5,082 nucleotides of DNA, from assembly GCA_947629115.1 (NCBI GenBank), contig CANRCL010000081.1, positions 1 to 5,082 of the forward strand. Reading direction: 5' to 3'. The notes under the pieces were generated by a model that saw only the letters and a program-made list of their open reading frames with translations, was not told where the DNA came from and did no database searches. The DNA comes from an uncultured Bacilli bacterium. GTDB lineage: Bacteria > Bacillota_I > Bacilli_A > RF39 > UBA660. The translations under genes and the position numbers were made by a program. Shown in pieces: positions 1 through 4,917 of the stretch (position 1 is the stretch's first letter; each line of letters begins with the position of its first letter).

Positions 1-26
1 AAAAAATATCCTTAAAAAAGAGGATA
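1..26 (-). terminator. Rho-independent terminator (minus strand, distal)
   Basis: Read on the minus strand, TATCCT (26-21) pairs with AGGATA (12-7) across an 8-base loop and is followed directly by six T residues (6-1). The stem has only two GC pairs, as is usual in such an AT-rich genome. It lies just downstream of a second hairpin, so the two act in tandem on whatever transcript arrives from the right. Confidence 0.55.
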
Positions 27-30
27 ATGG

Positions 31-51
31 AAAAAACACATATTATGTGTT
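31..51 (-). terminator. Rho-independent terminator (minus strand, proximal)
   Basis: On the minus strand AACACA (51-46) pairs with TGTGTT (40-35) over a 5-base loop, and four more T residues follow, giving an unbroken run of six. This is the first terminator met by transcription leaving the acetyltransferase remnant, about 90 bases after that frame's stop codon. Confidence 0.55.
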
Positions 52-140
52 AAAATAAAATTGATTGATTTACTATACATCAATTCGTTAGGAATGAAAG
101 TTGTAGATATCTTCCACAATCGCTCCAAAAGATAATATCG

Positions 141-236
141 TCACACTAAAGTGTGGCATTTATTTTTTTTAAGCAAGTATCGTGCTGGTACTCCCACTAC
201 GTTATACATTCTTTTTGAAAGGCTAGCCTTAACTAT
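141..236 (-). pseudogene. C-terminal remnant of a hexapeptide-repeat (LbH) acetyltransferase
   Basis: The minus-strand frame ending at the TGA at 141-143 reads, over 198-171, VVGVPARYLL, followed by lysines. V-V-G-x-P-A-[KR] followed by a short basic tail is the hallmark C-terminus of left-handed beta-helix acetyltransferases (serine, maltose, chloramphenicol and sugar O- or N-acetyltransferases), where it closes the last coil. The preceding residues (IVKASLSKRMYN, 236-201) fit the usual linker before that motif. Upstream of about 237 the resemblance stops and a stop codon appears at 273-275, so the hexapeptide coils and the start are missing. There is no ribosome binding site. I see only this short motif, so the family call rests on about 20 residues and chance is possible. 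The donor gene's substrate cannot be told. Confidence 0.4.
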
Positions 237-297
237 ATAGAAACAACTACAATTTAGAGTGTTAAAAATAATCTATTTAATATCATACTTAAAGAAA

Positions 298-325
298 TTA
301 ACTATCCATTTTTAACTATCCATTC
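298..325. repeat. 14-bp tandem duplication
   Basis: Two adjoining copies of a 14-base unit, ttaactatccattt (298-311) and ttaactatccattc (312-325), differ only at the last base. They cover the 3' end of the winged-helix fragment. Because 14 is not a multiple of three, the second copy supplies the last residues and the present stop codon (302-304) of that frame. This fits replication slippage in a gene no longer under selection. Confidence 0.75.
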
Positions 326-442
326 ACCTTTTTTAGTAGCACCAATTCTTTCAATTAATCTTTTTTCTATAAGTATTTTTCTATTTCTTTGAACAATTCT
401 AATATTAATATCTAATAGTTTTGACAATGCCTCTAACAACTG
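302..442 (-). pseudogene. Detached C-terminal winged-helix domain of an AlbA_2 (COG2865-type) regulator
   Basis: A 46-codon minus-strand frame, open from 442 to the TAG at 302-304, with no start codon or ribosome binding site. It contains LSKLLDINIRIVQRNRKIL, then LIERIGATKKGEWIVK. This is the classic winged helix-turn-helix: helix 2 SKLLDI, recognition helix NIRIVQRNRKILIEK, and the beta wing LIERIGATKKGEW. It is the form found at the C-terminus of ATP-binding AlbA_2/Schlafen-like transcriptional regulators. The N-terminal AlbA_2 domain of the same kind of protein lies immediately upstream at 433-771, overlapping by 10 bases in another frame. The two pieces are therefore best read as one gene that lost its middle (the family is usually 400-490 residues) by an internal deletion near 433-443 that also shifted the frame. 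Confidence 0.7.
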
Positions 443-771
443 TCAGGTGTCATTCCCATACCTTTAATATAATATGGATCATCACTACCACGAGCAATAA
501 TTATTTTAATATATTTTTTATTGTTTTCTTCTAATACAACGACATCATATAATCCTAATGTTGATGGCATAATATTATCTTTAATTCTATCTTTAATAGT
601 TCTTTGGAGTAAATCAATATTGCCATTTATACCAACAATGTTTCCTTTATCATTAACACCAATATAAATATTGCCTCCATTAGTATTCAAAAATGATATT
701 ATTTCTTCTTCAAATTTATCTGTTAATTTGACTTTAAATTCATTTCTTACATCTTCAATTACATCTAACAT
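433..771 (-). pseudogene. Truncated AlbA_2 (Schlafen-like, divergent AAA_4) DNA-binding/ATP-binding regulator, N-terminal part
   Basis: A 112-residue product that begins at the ATG at 769-771, chosen because AGGAGG ends 7 bases upstream; the in-frame ATG 60 bases further out lies above the promoter and is not used. Residues 8-110 are an AlbA_2 domain: E11-F-K near the start, then FLNTNGG (28-33) followed by IYIGV (35-39), IKDRIKDNIMPS (59-70), and the strand KYIKIIIARGS (86-96) before PYYIK (99-103). In intact relatives the last motif, of the type GMxPxGC, runs on into RIGS and some 300 more residues with a C-terminal winged helix. Here translation stops one codon after S111-C112. The missing winged helix is found just downstream (302-442) in another frame, so this is a deletion-broken gene. 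The short product could still be made, since promoter and ribosome binding site are intact, and an isolated AlbA_2 domain could retain some binding activity. That is inference. Confidence 0.75.
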
Positions 772-799
772 CGTTTTACCTCCTGAATTTTGTAATCTA

Positions 800-828
800 A
801 TTATACAATGCCGTAAGAAATGTCGCAA
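800..828 (-). promoter_or_regulatory. Vegetative promoter of the AlbA_2 gene
   Basis: On the minus strand, TTGCGA (828-823) and a perfect TATAAT (805-800) are separated by 17 bases. Transcription would begin near 793, leaving a leader of about 20 bases that carries AGGAGG before the ATG at 771. The -35 box lies inside the direct repeat at 812-834, which suggests the repeat is an operator. Confidence 0.75.
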
Positions 829-834
829 CAAAGT
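812..834. repeat. 23-bp direct repeat, proximal copy (possible operator)
   Basis: The first 17 bases, cgtaagaaatgtcgcaa, recur exactly at 901-917. The match continues for 6 more bases with one mismatch (C829 against G918). The unit overlaps the -35 box and most of the spacer of the AlbA_2 promoter. It has no convincing internal dyad apart from an outer TGC/GCA, so it is a direct repeat and not a palindrome. Confidence 0.75.
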
Positions 835-900
835 TATTAAAAATCCTTGTAATTTCCTAATATTTTCTTGATAAGAATTTTTAGTGATAAAATTATTTGT

Positions 901-923
901 CGTAAGAAATGTCGCAAGAAAGT
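901..923. repeat. 23-bp direct repeat, distal copy (possible operator or promoter duplicate)
   Basis: This is the second copy of the repeat at 812-834, in the same orientation and 89 bp away start to start (22 of 23 bases identical). It also supplies a minus-strand TTGCGA (917-912), but the sequence 17 bases downstream is only AATTTT, a poor -10. It therefore looks like a regulatory site or a duplicated promoter that has lost its -10 element. Confidence 0.7.
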
Positions 924-970
924 ATCACCATTTTTTAGTATATTAATAAAAATTTAAATTTTAACATAGA

Positions 971-1004
971 AAAAGTAGGCTGTTCTTTTTTACCGTCTAC
1001 TTTT
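971..1004 (-). terminator. Terminator after the DUF4177 gene
   Basis: AAAAGTAGGC (971-980) pairs with GTCTACTTTT (995-1004): ten pairs including one G-T, around a 14-base loop. On the minus strand the stem runs into TTTTTC, which fits termination of the gene ending at 1032. The A/T ends of the stem are nearly symmetrical, so it may work in both directions. Confidence 0.6.
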
Positions 1005-1031
1005 ATCATATCATTTAAAAATGGACTTTTT

Positions 1032-1292
1032 TTATTTATCAGAATTTTTTTCAAAAACTAATGTTGCTTGAATACGATCGCCACCCATTAAACCTTTACT
1101 ACCACCATTGGATGTCGCAATTGTATGCAAACGATAACCTTTTTGAGCTTGCTTATTAATGACATTTTCTAATTCTGTTAAATTTCCTGAACCGGTTCCT
1201 AAAAGTTTTTCTTTTAATGTTACTTGCAAAACGACATAATGTAAATTTTTACCTGAAGCAAGAGAAAATGTACTAACATCGCTTAAATCCAT
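1032..1292 (-). CDS. DUF4177 domain-containing small protein
   Basis: An 86-residue protein of unknown function. The ATG at 1290-1292 follows an AGAGGTG ribosome binding site about 8 bases upstream. Residues 17-82 match the DUF4177 pattern: an opening strand (LHYVVLQVTLKEK, 17-29), a helix with the typical LENVINKQAQKGYRLHTIA (41-59), where the KGYRLH segment is the family's signature, and a closing strand RIQATLVFEK (73-82). The glycine-rich insert GGSKGLMGGD (63-72) takes the place of the usual loop. It has no signal peptide or membrane segment and should be cytoplasmic. Families of this fold are small alpha/beta proteins with no settled biochemical role, and the neighbours do not suggest one. 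It forms its own transcription unit, with promoter at 1332-1360 and terminator at 971-1004, which argues that it is a real, separately controlled gene. Confidence 0.85.
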   Translation of the reverse strand: MDLSDVSTFSLASGKNLHYVVLQVTLKEKLLGTGSGNLTELENVINKQAQKGYRLHTIATSNGGSKGLMGGDRIQATLVFEKNSDK

Positions 1293-1331
1293 CTTTTAAC
1301 ACCTCTACTTTCTTTTTTTTATTTAATAATT

Positions 1332-1360
1332 ATCCTATCATTATTAAATGGGAAAGTCAA
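1332..1360 (-). promoter_or_regulatory. Promoter of the DUF4177 gene
   Basis: On the minus strand TTGACT (1360-1355) is followed after 17 bases by TAGGAT (1337-1332). The -35 matches consensus at five of six positions and the -10 at four. Transcription would start near 1325, giving a leader of about 33 bases that includes the ribosome binding site. Confidence 0.6.
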
Positions 1361-1383
1361 AATTTTTAAGAATATTGATATTG

Positions 1384-1424
1384 AATTCATTCAAACCTTT
1401 TAGGTTTCGTTTTTTGTGAATTAT
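1384..1424. terminator. Nested hairpin with plus-strand T-run between the ABC operon and DUF4177 gene
   Basis: The inner stem AAACCT (1393-1398)/AGGTTT (1402-1407) is followed on the plus strand by CG and six T residues. An outer arm, AATTCA/TGAATT, flanks it. The T-run is on the plus strand, where no gene is seen upstream. On the minus strand the hairpin is the only candidate end signal for the ABC operon, whose stop codon is at 1435, but it lacks a T-run there. It may end antisense read-through, or fold in both directions. Confidence 0.4.
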
Positions 1425-1434
1425 ATTTTATTAT

Positions 1435-2109
1435 TTATATAGCCTTCTTAAGATAAATCTTATAGGAAATTAAATAAGAAATAACATAAAATAATATATT
1501 TAAGCCAAGACAAATATATGGTGATATTTTAAATATATATAATAAATCTAAATTTAAATAAATTTGAGGAAATAACAACAATAATAAAGAACCAAACATA
1601 CCTAGTAAAAAGATAAATAAAGCCGGAATAATAACAGATTGCATTCTTCCTTTTTCAACTCCCCATTTATAAATACAAGGTATATTTGCGCACATTAGAA
1701 ATGAAACACTAGTGAATGCTAAAAAACATATTCTTAATGAATCTCCTATATCATTTACTTTTCCTCTAACTAAAATAGTAATAATGAAGCTAACTAAAAT
1801 TCCTCCTAAAATAGAAACAAAAGAATTTAAAAAGACAAATAAATATTTAGATAAAACAATATCTTTTCTTGTAATTGGTAGAGATAGTAAATATTTATCG
1901 GAATCAGCATTTTCATCATATGAGAAAGAAGAAATACTATTCATACCAAAAAAGATTAAAAATAAAATTGAACCAATAGTAAAAATATCTCTTCGCATAG
2001 AACCCATAGCAATTAAAAATATAAACATAATTATACTAAAAATAATATTACCTTTAAAATTTCTAAATACATATAAATCCTTTATTAACAAACCTTTAAT
2101 AGTCTTCAT
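1435..2109 (-). CDS. ABC-2 type transporter permease (ABC2_membrane_5-like)
   Basis: This 224-residue integral membrane protein forms the channel of an ABC exporter. About six membrane segments can be seen, near residues 21-38, 43-60, 93-113, 125-145, 157-180 and 198-216. After a short basic amphipathic start (KGLLIKDLYVF) the loop between segments 2 and 3 reads SYDENADSDKYLLSLPITRK (64-83), then D-I-V-L-S-K-Y. This D-x-x-L-S-L-P-[IV]-[ST]-R motif is the signature of the ABC-2 permease subfamily found with YtrB- or BcrA-like ATPases in Firmicutes. The ATG (2107-2109) overlaps the stop of the ATPase gene by four bases (ATGA), with GAGGGAG upstream, so the two are translationally coupled and must form one complex. 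At 224 residues the length is normal. The substrate is unknown; related systems export antimicrobial peptides or act in cell-envelope stress. Confidence 0.88.
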   Translation of the reverse strand: MKTIKGLLIKDLYVFRNFKGNIIFSIIMFIFLIAMGSMRRDIFTIGSILFLIFFGMNSISSFSYDENADSDKYLLSLPITRKDIVLSKYLFVFLNSFVSILGGILVSFIITILVRGKVNDIGDSLRICFLAFTSVSFLMCANIPCIYKWGVEKGRMQSVIIPALFIFLLGMFGSLLLLLFPQIYLNLDLLYIFKISPYICLGLNILFYVISYLISYKIYLKKAI

Positions 2110-2969
2110 AATTTATTCTCCCTCGTAACTAGCATTAACATCATTTCTTCTAAAGTTGGTTTTCTAACTTTCAATTTTGGATATTTCTTTTGAAAGTCAT
2201 CTTTAGGATTTACTAAAATATAACATTCATTTTTGTATTTTAAACATTTTAAATAATCTTCTTTCTTTATTTTAGTAAAATTATCCTCTAATAATTCAAT
2301 AATACCATATTCATTATCTATTTCTTTTTTAGGAACATCTAAAATAACATTACCATCATCAATAAATATTATTTCATCTGCTAAATGTTCTAAATCACTA
2401 GTTATATGCGTAGTCATTAAAATAGAATTTTCACCATTACTAACAAAATTATTAAATAGTTCAATAATTTCATAACGAAATATGGGGTCTAGTCCATTAG
2501 TAGGTTCATCTAATATTAATAATTTAGGTTCATGGGCTAAGGCACATAATACTTTAATTTTCATTTTCATACCACTAGAAAATTCTTTTAATGATTTATT
2601 ACAAGGTATTTTAAATTTTTTAATCGTATCATAATATAATTTTTCATTCCAATTATGATAAAAATTTTTCATTAGTTTATTTATATCATTGACATTTAAA
2701 ATAGGGGAAAAGAAACTATCATCTAAAACTATTCCAATTTGTTCACGTTCTTCTTTAGTTAAATCTTTATTATCTTTTCCAAATATTTTTATATTTCCTT
2801 TATCATAATCCATAAGATTTAATATTGACTTAATTGTCGTTGTTTTACCACTGCCATTTTCTCCAATAAGACCAATAATCTTACCTTTGGGTAGTTTTAT
2901 ATTAATTTGCTTTAACTGAAAATCTGGATACTTTTTTGTTAAATTTATAATTTCTAGATTATATTCCAT
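2106..2969 (-). CDS. ABC transporter ATP-binding protein (exporter, BcrA/YtrB type)
   Basis: This 287-residue cytoplasmic ATPase drives the permease encoded directly downstream. The nucleotide-binding domain spans residues 1-220: Walker A GENGSGKTT (36-44), Walker B LLILDEP (150-156) with catalytic E155, D-loop GLDP (159-162) and switch histidine in TTHI (H188). The signature loop is FSSGMKMKI (130-138) in place of LSGGQ; S-x-G-M-K is usual for this exporter subfamily. At the Q-loop position the sequence is IGIVLDD (78-84), with no glutamine, also common in the subfamily. Residues 220-287 form an accessory tail ending in the conserved-looking PTLEEMMLMLV. The ATG at 2967-2969 has AGGTG seven bases upstream. 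It is the first gene of the operon. Relatives often follow a GntR-family regulator, but here a tRNA gene on the other strand precedes it. No promoter could be assigned with confidence in 2970-3043. Confidence 0.92.
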   Translation of the reverse strand: MEYNLEIINLTKKYPDFQLKQINIKLPKGKIIGLIGENGSGKTTTIKSILNLMDYDKGNIKIFGKDNKDLTKEEREQIGIVLDDSFFSPILNVNDINKLMKNFYHNWNEKLYYDTIKKFKIPCNKSLKEFSSGMKMKIKVLCALAHEPKLLILDEPTNGLDPIFRYEIIELFNNFVSNGENSILMTTHITSDLEHLADEIIFIDDGNVILDVPKKEIDNEYGIIELLEDNFTKIKKEDYLKCLKYKNECYILVNPKDDFQKKYPKLKVRKPTLEEMMLMLVTRENKL

Positions 2970-3002
2970 TTTTTATCACCTATTAAAAGTATATCATAAA
3001 AG

Positions 3003-3032
3003 TTATCTTAATTTTAAATATTGTAGTATAAT
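3003..3032 (+). promoter_or_regulatory. Probable promoter of the tRNA-Gly gene
   Basis: A perfect TATAAT at 3027-3032 lies 11 bases before the mature tRNA 5' end, with a weak TTATCT (3003-3008) 18 bases upstream as the -35 candidate. The -10 placement implies a transcript starting only a few bases before the tRNA. The call rests on the -10 and on position. Confidence 0.5.
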
Positions 3033-3043
3033 TATATTAAGTT

Positions 3044-3117
3044 GCAGATATAGTTTAATGGTAAAACATGAGCTTCCCAAGCTTAAGTTACGAGTTCGAT
3101 TCTCGCTATCTGCTCCA
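3044..3117 (+). tRNA. tRNA-Gly (anticodon CCC)
   Basis: A full cloverleaf of 74 bases with CCA encoded at its end. The acceptor stem is GCAGATA (3044-3050) with TATCTGC (3107-3113), discriminator T3114, then CCA. D-arm: GTTT/AAAC around AATGGTA (3053-3067). Anticodon stem: TGAGC/GCTTA around the loop TTCCCAA, placing CCC at 3076-3078, which reads GGG glycine codons. The T-loop is TTCGATT, with a four-base variable loop as in other glycine tRNAs. The outermost T-stem pair is an A-C mismatch (A3090, C3106), which is slightly unusual but does not disturb the fold. It stands alone, not in a tRNA cluster, and has its own terminator. Confidence 0.95.
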
Positions 3118-3132
3118 TTTTAAAAATCTATC

Positions 3133-3155
3133 CGAACTTTTTAGTTCGTTTTTTT
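3133..3155 (+). terminator. Terminator of the tRNA-Gly gene
   Basis: CGAACT (3133-3138) pairs with AGTTCG (3143-3148) over a TTTT loop and is followed by seven T residues (3149-3155). This is a textbook intrinsic terminator 15 bases after the CCA end. Confidence 0.88.
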
Positions 3156-3178
3156 GTTGCCGAAAAGTTGCCAATAAA

Positions 3179-3301
3179 ATGATAATTAAAGAAAATAAGA
3201 ATATAATTTTCGCATCTATCTATTTAATTATTACCATACTTAAGTCAAACACCCATACCAAATTATTTAATTTCGCATACATTATCAGTGGGATAGTATA
3301 A
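3179..3301 (+). pseudogene. Possible small or degraded membrane ORF
   Basis: A 40-codon frame from an ATG at 3179 to a TAA at 3299-3301. It encodes a basic start (MIIKENKN), a hydrophobic stretch (IIFASIYLIITIL), a polar loop (KSNTHTK) and a second hydrophobic stretch (AYIISGIV). The layout resembles the first half of a two-helix membrane protein, cut short. There is no clear ribosome binding site before the ATG, and the frame's stop coincides with the -10 box of the next operon. I do not recognise it. It could be a remnant, a leader peptide, or chance in AT-rich spacer DNA. Confidence 0.2.
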
Positions 3302-3302
3302 T
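3272..3302 (+). promoter_or_regulatory. Probable promoter of the TasA-like/signal peptidase operon
   Basis: A perfect TATAAT lies at 3297-3302. The best -35 candidate is TTCGCA (3272-3277, four of six consensus bases) with a long 19-base spacer; no better match occurs at 16-18 bases. Transcription would start near 3309, giving a leader of about 44 bases before the ATG at 3353. A weak -35 with a long spacer suggests low basal activity or activator dependence, which is inference. Confidence 0.5.
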
Positions 3303-3352
3303 GCTATTTCTAATTTAAGTTAATAAATACTAAATAGAAAGGGGAATATGAT

Positions 3353-3853
3353 ATGCATAAAAATAAAATGATAATTCTTATAGCCTTTCTTGTTGCCATT
3401 ATTTTAATGGCTGTTGGTTATTCAACATTTGCGACTGATTTTACTATTAATGGCACTACTGAAATTACTGGTGAATGGGATGTTAGAATAACAAATATAA
3501 CTGCTACACAGGTACCCGATGGATGTGATGCCGGTAGTCCAACTTTTACTAAAGATTCAATTAACTTTTCCACTAAACTTAATAAACCTGGTGATGAAAT
3601 TATTTATGAAGTTACCATAGAAAATTTAGGAACTATTGATGCCGAATTACAAACAATAATATTTACTGAAGAAATTGATGGTATTGAAGAAATAAACTAT
3701 ACAACTTCAGAACTTAAGAAAGATTTAAATGCTGGTGATTCAACTACTTTCAATATTATGGTAACTTATGTTAAAAATACTGAAAGCATTCCCGATGTTA
3801 AAACTAAAACACTGATGGGGATAATAGAGTATGTTCAAAAAGAAAATTCTTAA
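3353..3853 (+). CDS. Secreted TasA/camelysin-like protein with SipW-type signal peptide
   Basis: A 166-residue exported protein. The ATG at 3353 follows AAAGGGG by eight bases; an ATG five bases earlier is out of frame and dead-ends. Residues 1-5 are basic, 6-22 are hydrophobic, and GYSTFATDFT (22-31) resembles the junction in SipW substrates, where an aromatic or Ala-rich segment precedes cleavage; cleavage is likely near 27-28. The mature part looks all-beta: EWDVRITNI (41-49) after the spacer, then LNKPGDEIIYEVTIENLG (76-93), which parallels the L-K-P-G-D and F-x-x-x-N-x-G features of Bacillus TasA and camelysin, then a second similar strand pair (LNAGDSTTFNIMVTYV, 125-140) and a final strand. 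It has one cysteine (C58) and no sortase motif or C-terminal anchor. The mature chain is shorter than TasA, so it would be a minimal single-domain member. It overlaps the signal peptidase gene by 23 bases, so the peptidase is almost certainly its processing enzyme. A surface filament or matrix subunit is inferred by analogy. Confidence 0.75.
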   Translation: MHKNKMIILIAFLVAIILMAVGYSTFATDFTINGTTEITGEWDVRITNITATQVPDGCDAGSPTFTKDSINFSTKLNKPGDEIIYEVTIENLGTIDAELQTIIFTEEIDGIEEINYTTSELKKDLNAGDSTTFNIMVTYVKNTESIPDVKTKTLMGIIEYVQKENS

Positions 3854-4916
3854 AAATAAACAATTATTTTTTCTTTTAATAATTTATACACTAAGTCATA
3901 TCTTCTTATGTACTAATAATTTTTATATTAATTTTCTTAATCCATTATTTTGGCTAAGTTTTTTAATCATTTTTTATCAGCAAAATTTTAATATATCAAA
4001 CAAAAAAGAAATAAATATTACTTTAATTATTTCGACTATCTTTTTTCTTCTTTATTTATCTAGTGGTTTTATTTTTGGCTTTAATAAAAGCCCTTATAAT
4101 CATTCATTGATTAGTATTTTTAAAAATTTAGGAAAAATTATTTTACCTATATGTGGAATAGAAATAATCCGCTTTAAACTTGTTAAAAGTAATCAAAATT
4201 TTAGAACTTTAATAACCATTATTATTATCATAAGTGAAATTAATTTTAAAGCCTTTTTTGCTACCCATAATATTATTTTCTTACATTATCTTATTTCAAC
4301 AATTATTCCAATTATTGCTCAAAATATTTTATTTACTTATTTATCTTTAAATTCTCATTTTAAAATTCCAATAATTATTAGATTATTTAATGTAATACCT
4401 AAATTTTTATTACCACTTATTCCATCTAGTAATTGGTTTATAACTGGTGCTTTTGCTCTTATTAAAGTTTTAATCATTTACTATTTATTTAAATATTTTA
4501 TTTTTAAGAAAAAAGCGATAAAACATTTTAATAAATTAAACATTGTTCTTTATCCTTTAACTATTATTATATCTATTTTATTAGTGTTATTTATGCTTGG
4601 TTTATTTTCTTATCAATCTATTGCCATTCTTTCTAATAGTATGAGTCCTACTTTTACAAGAGGGGATGTTGTCATTTATAAAAAGAAAGAAAATATTATG
4701 CCCGGTGATATTATAGTTTTTCAAAATCAAAATCAAAATATTGTTCACCGAGTTATCAGTATAAATGAATACTATATTACCAAAGGAGATGCTAATAAGA
4801 GTGTAGATTATATAAAAATTAAAAAAGAAGATATAAAAGGTGTTTATCAGTTTTCTATCAAATATTTAGGTTATCCATCTATTTGGTTAAATGAATTATT
4901 TGTAAAGGAGAATTAA
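3831..4916 (+). CDS. Signal peptidase I, ER/archaeal (SipW-like) type with large N-terminal membrane domain
   Basis: A 361-residue membrane protease of family S26B that removes signal peptides outside the membrane. The C-terminal catalytic part (about 245-361) has a membrane anchor (239-260), the nucleophile motif SNSMSPTF (S270), GDVVIY (278-283), PGDIIVF (291-297), IVHRV with H306 where bacterial-type enzymes have lysine, and TKGDANKSVD (317-326) giving the acidic residue (D320 or D326). Ser-His-Asp is the SipW/Sec11 arrangement. SipW itself is about 190 residues; here residues 1-230 add a hydrophobic domain of roughly six segments (10-27, 36-50, 61-83, 99-113, 127-172 in two, 205-226). It includes FGFNKSPYNHS (82-92) and GIEIIRFKLV (109-118), whose role I do not know. 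The start overlaps the preceding gene by 23 bases, indicating translational coupling and a shared job. A third gene follows after one base. Confidence 0.88.
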   Translation: MFKKKILKNKQLFFLLIIYTLSHIFLCTNNFYINFLNPLFWLSFLIIFYQQNFNISNKKEINITLIISTIFFLLYLSSGFIFGFNKSPYNHSLISIFKNLGKIILPICGIEIIRFKLVKSNQNFRTLITIIIIISEINFKAFFATHNIIFLHYLISTIIPIIAQNILFTYLSLNSHFKIPIIIRLFNVIPKFLLPLIPSSNWFITGAFALIKVLIIYYLFKYFIFKKKAIKHFNKLNIVLYPLTIIISILLVLFMLGLFSYQSIAILSNSMSPTFTRGDVVIYKKKENIMPGDIIVFQNQNQNIVHRVISINEYYITKGDANKSVDYIKIKKEDIKGVYQFSIKYLGYPSIWLNELFVKEN

Positions 4917-4917
4917 A

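Larger units (their letters stand above)
1..301. other. Region without an intact gene, with gene remnants and terminators
   Basis: No complete gene with a ribosome binding site was found on either strand. The stretch holds two consecutive minus-strand terminator hairpins at its left end, a short minus-strand reading frame that looks like the tail of an acetyltransferase (141-236), and about 60 bases further right that carry no recognisable signal. Positions 52-140 form a long open frame on the minus strand, but it is composed of AT-rich codons, has no start site and matches no family I recognise, so I treat it as chance. Together with the broken regulator gene next door, this looks like decaying sequence. 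Confidence 0.5.

Noticed and set aside
142..170. Plus-strand hairpin CACAC-TAAA-GTGTG followed by eight T residues
   Set aside because: The stem is only five pairs and the T-run begins seven bases after it. No plus-strand gene lies upstream, and the bases are explained by the minus-strand acetyltransferase remnant (poly-lysine tail).
772..831. 20-codon upstream extension of the AlbA_2 protein
   Set aside because: It would start upstream of the perfect TATAAT at 800-805, so the transcript would not contain it. AGGAGG is positioned for the ATG at 771.
671..871. 66-codon plus-strand frame
   Set aside because: It lies antisense to the conserved AlbA_2 domain and its promoter, has no ribosome binding site and matches no family.
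1712..2128. 138-codon plus-strand frame
   Set aside because: It is the antisense of the ABC permease gene, whose membrane segments and LSLP motif are clear. The plus-strand product has no domain and no ribosome binding site.
3207..3285. Short repeat resembling TTTCGCAT(A/C)(T/A) at about 3210 and 3272
   Set aside because: The shared core is about nine AT-biased bases with mismatched flanks, too short to separate from chance.
3068..3301. 77-codon plus-strand frame starting inside the tRNA
   Set aside because: Its first codons are tRNA anticodon-arm and T-arm sequence and it reads through a strong terminator. Only the part from 3179 could be a separate ORF.
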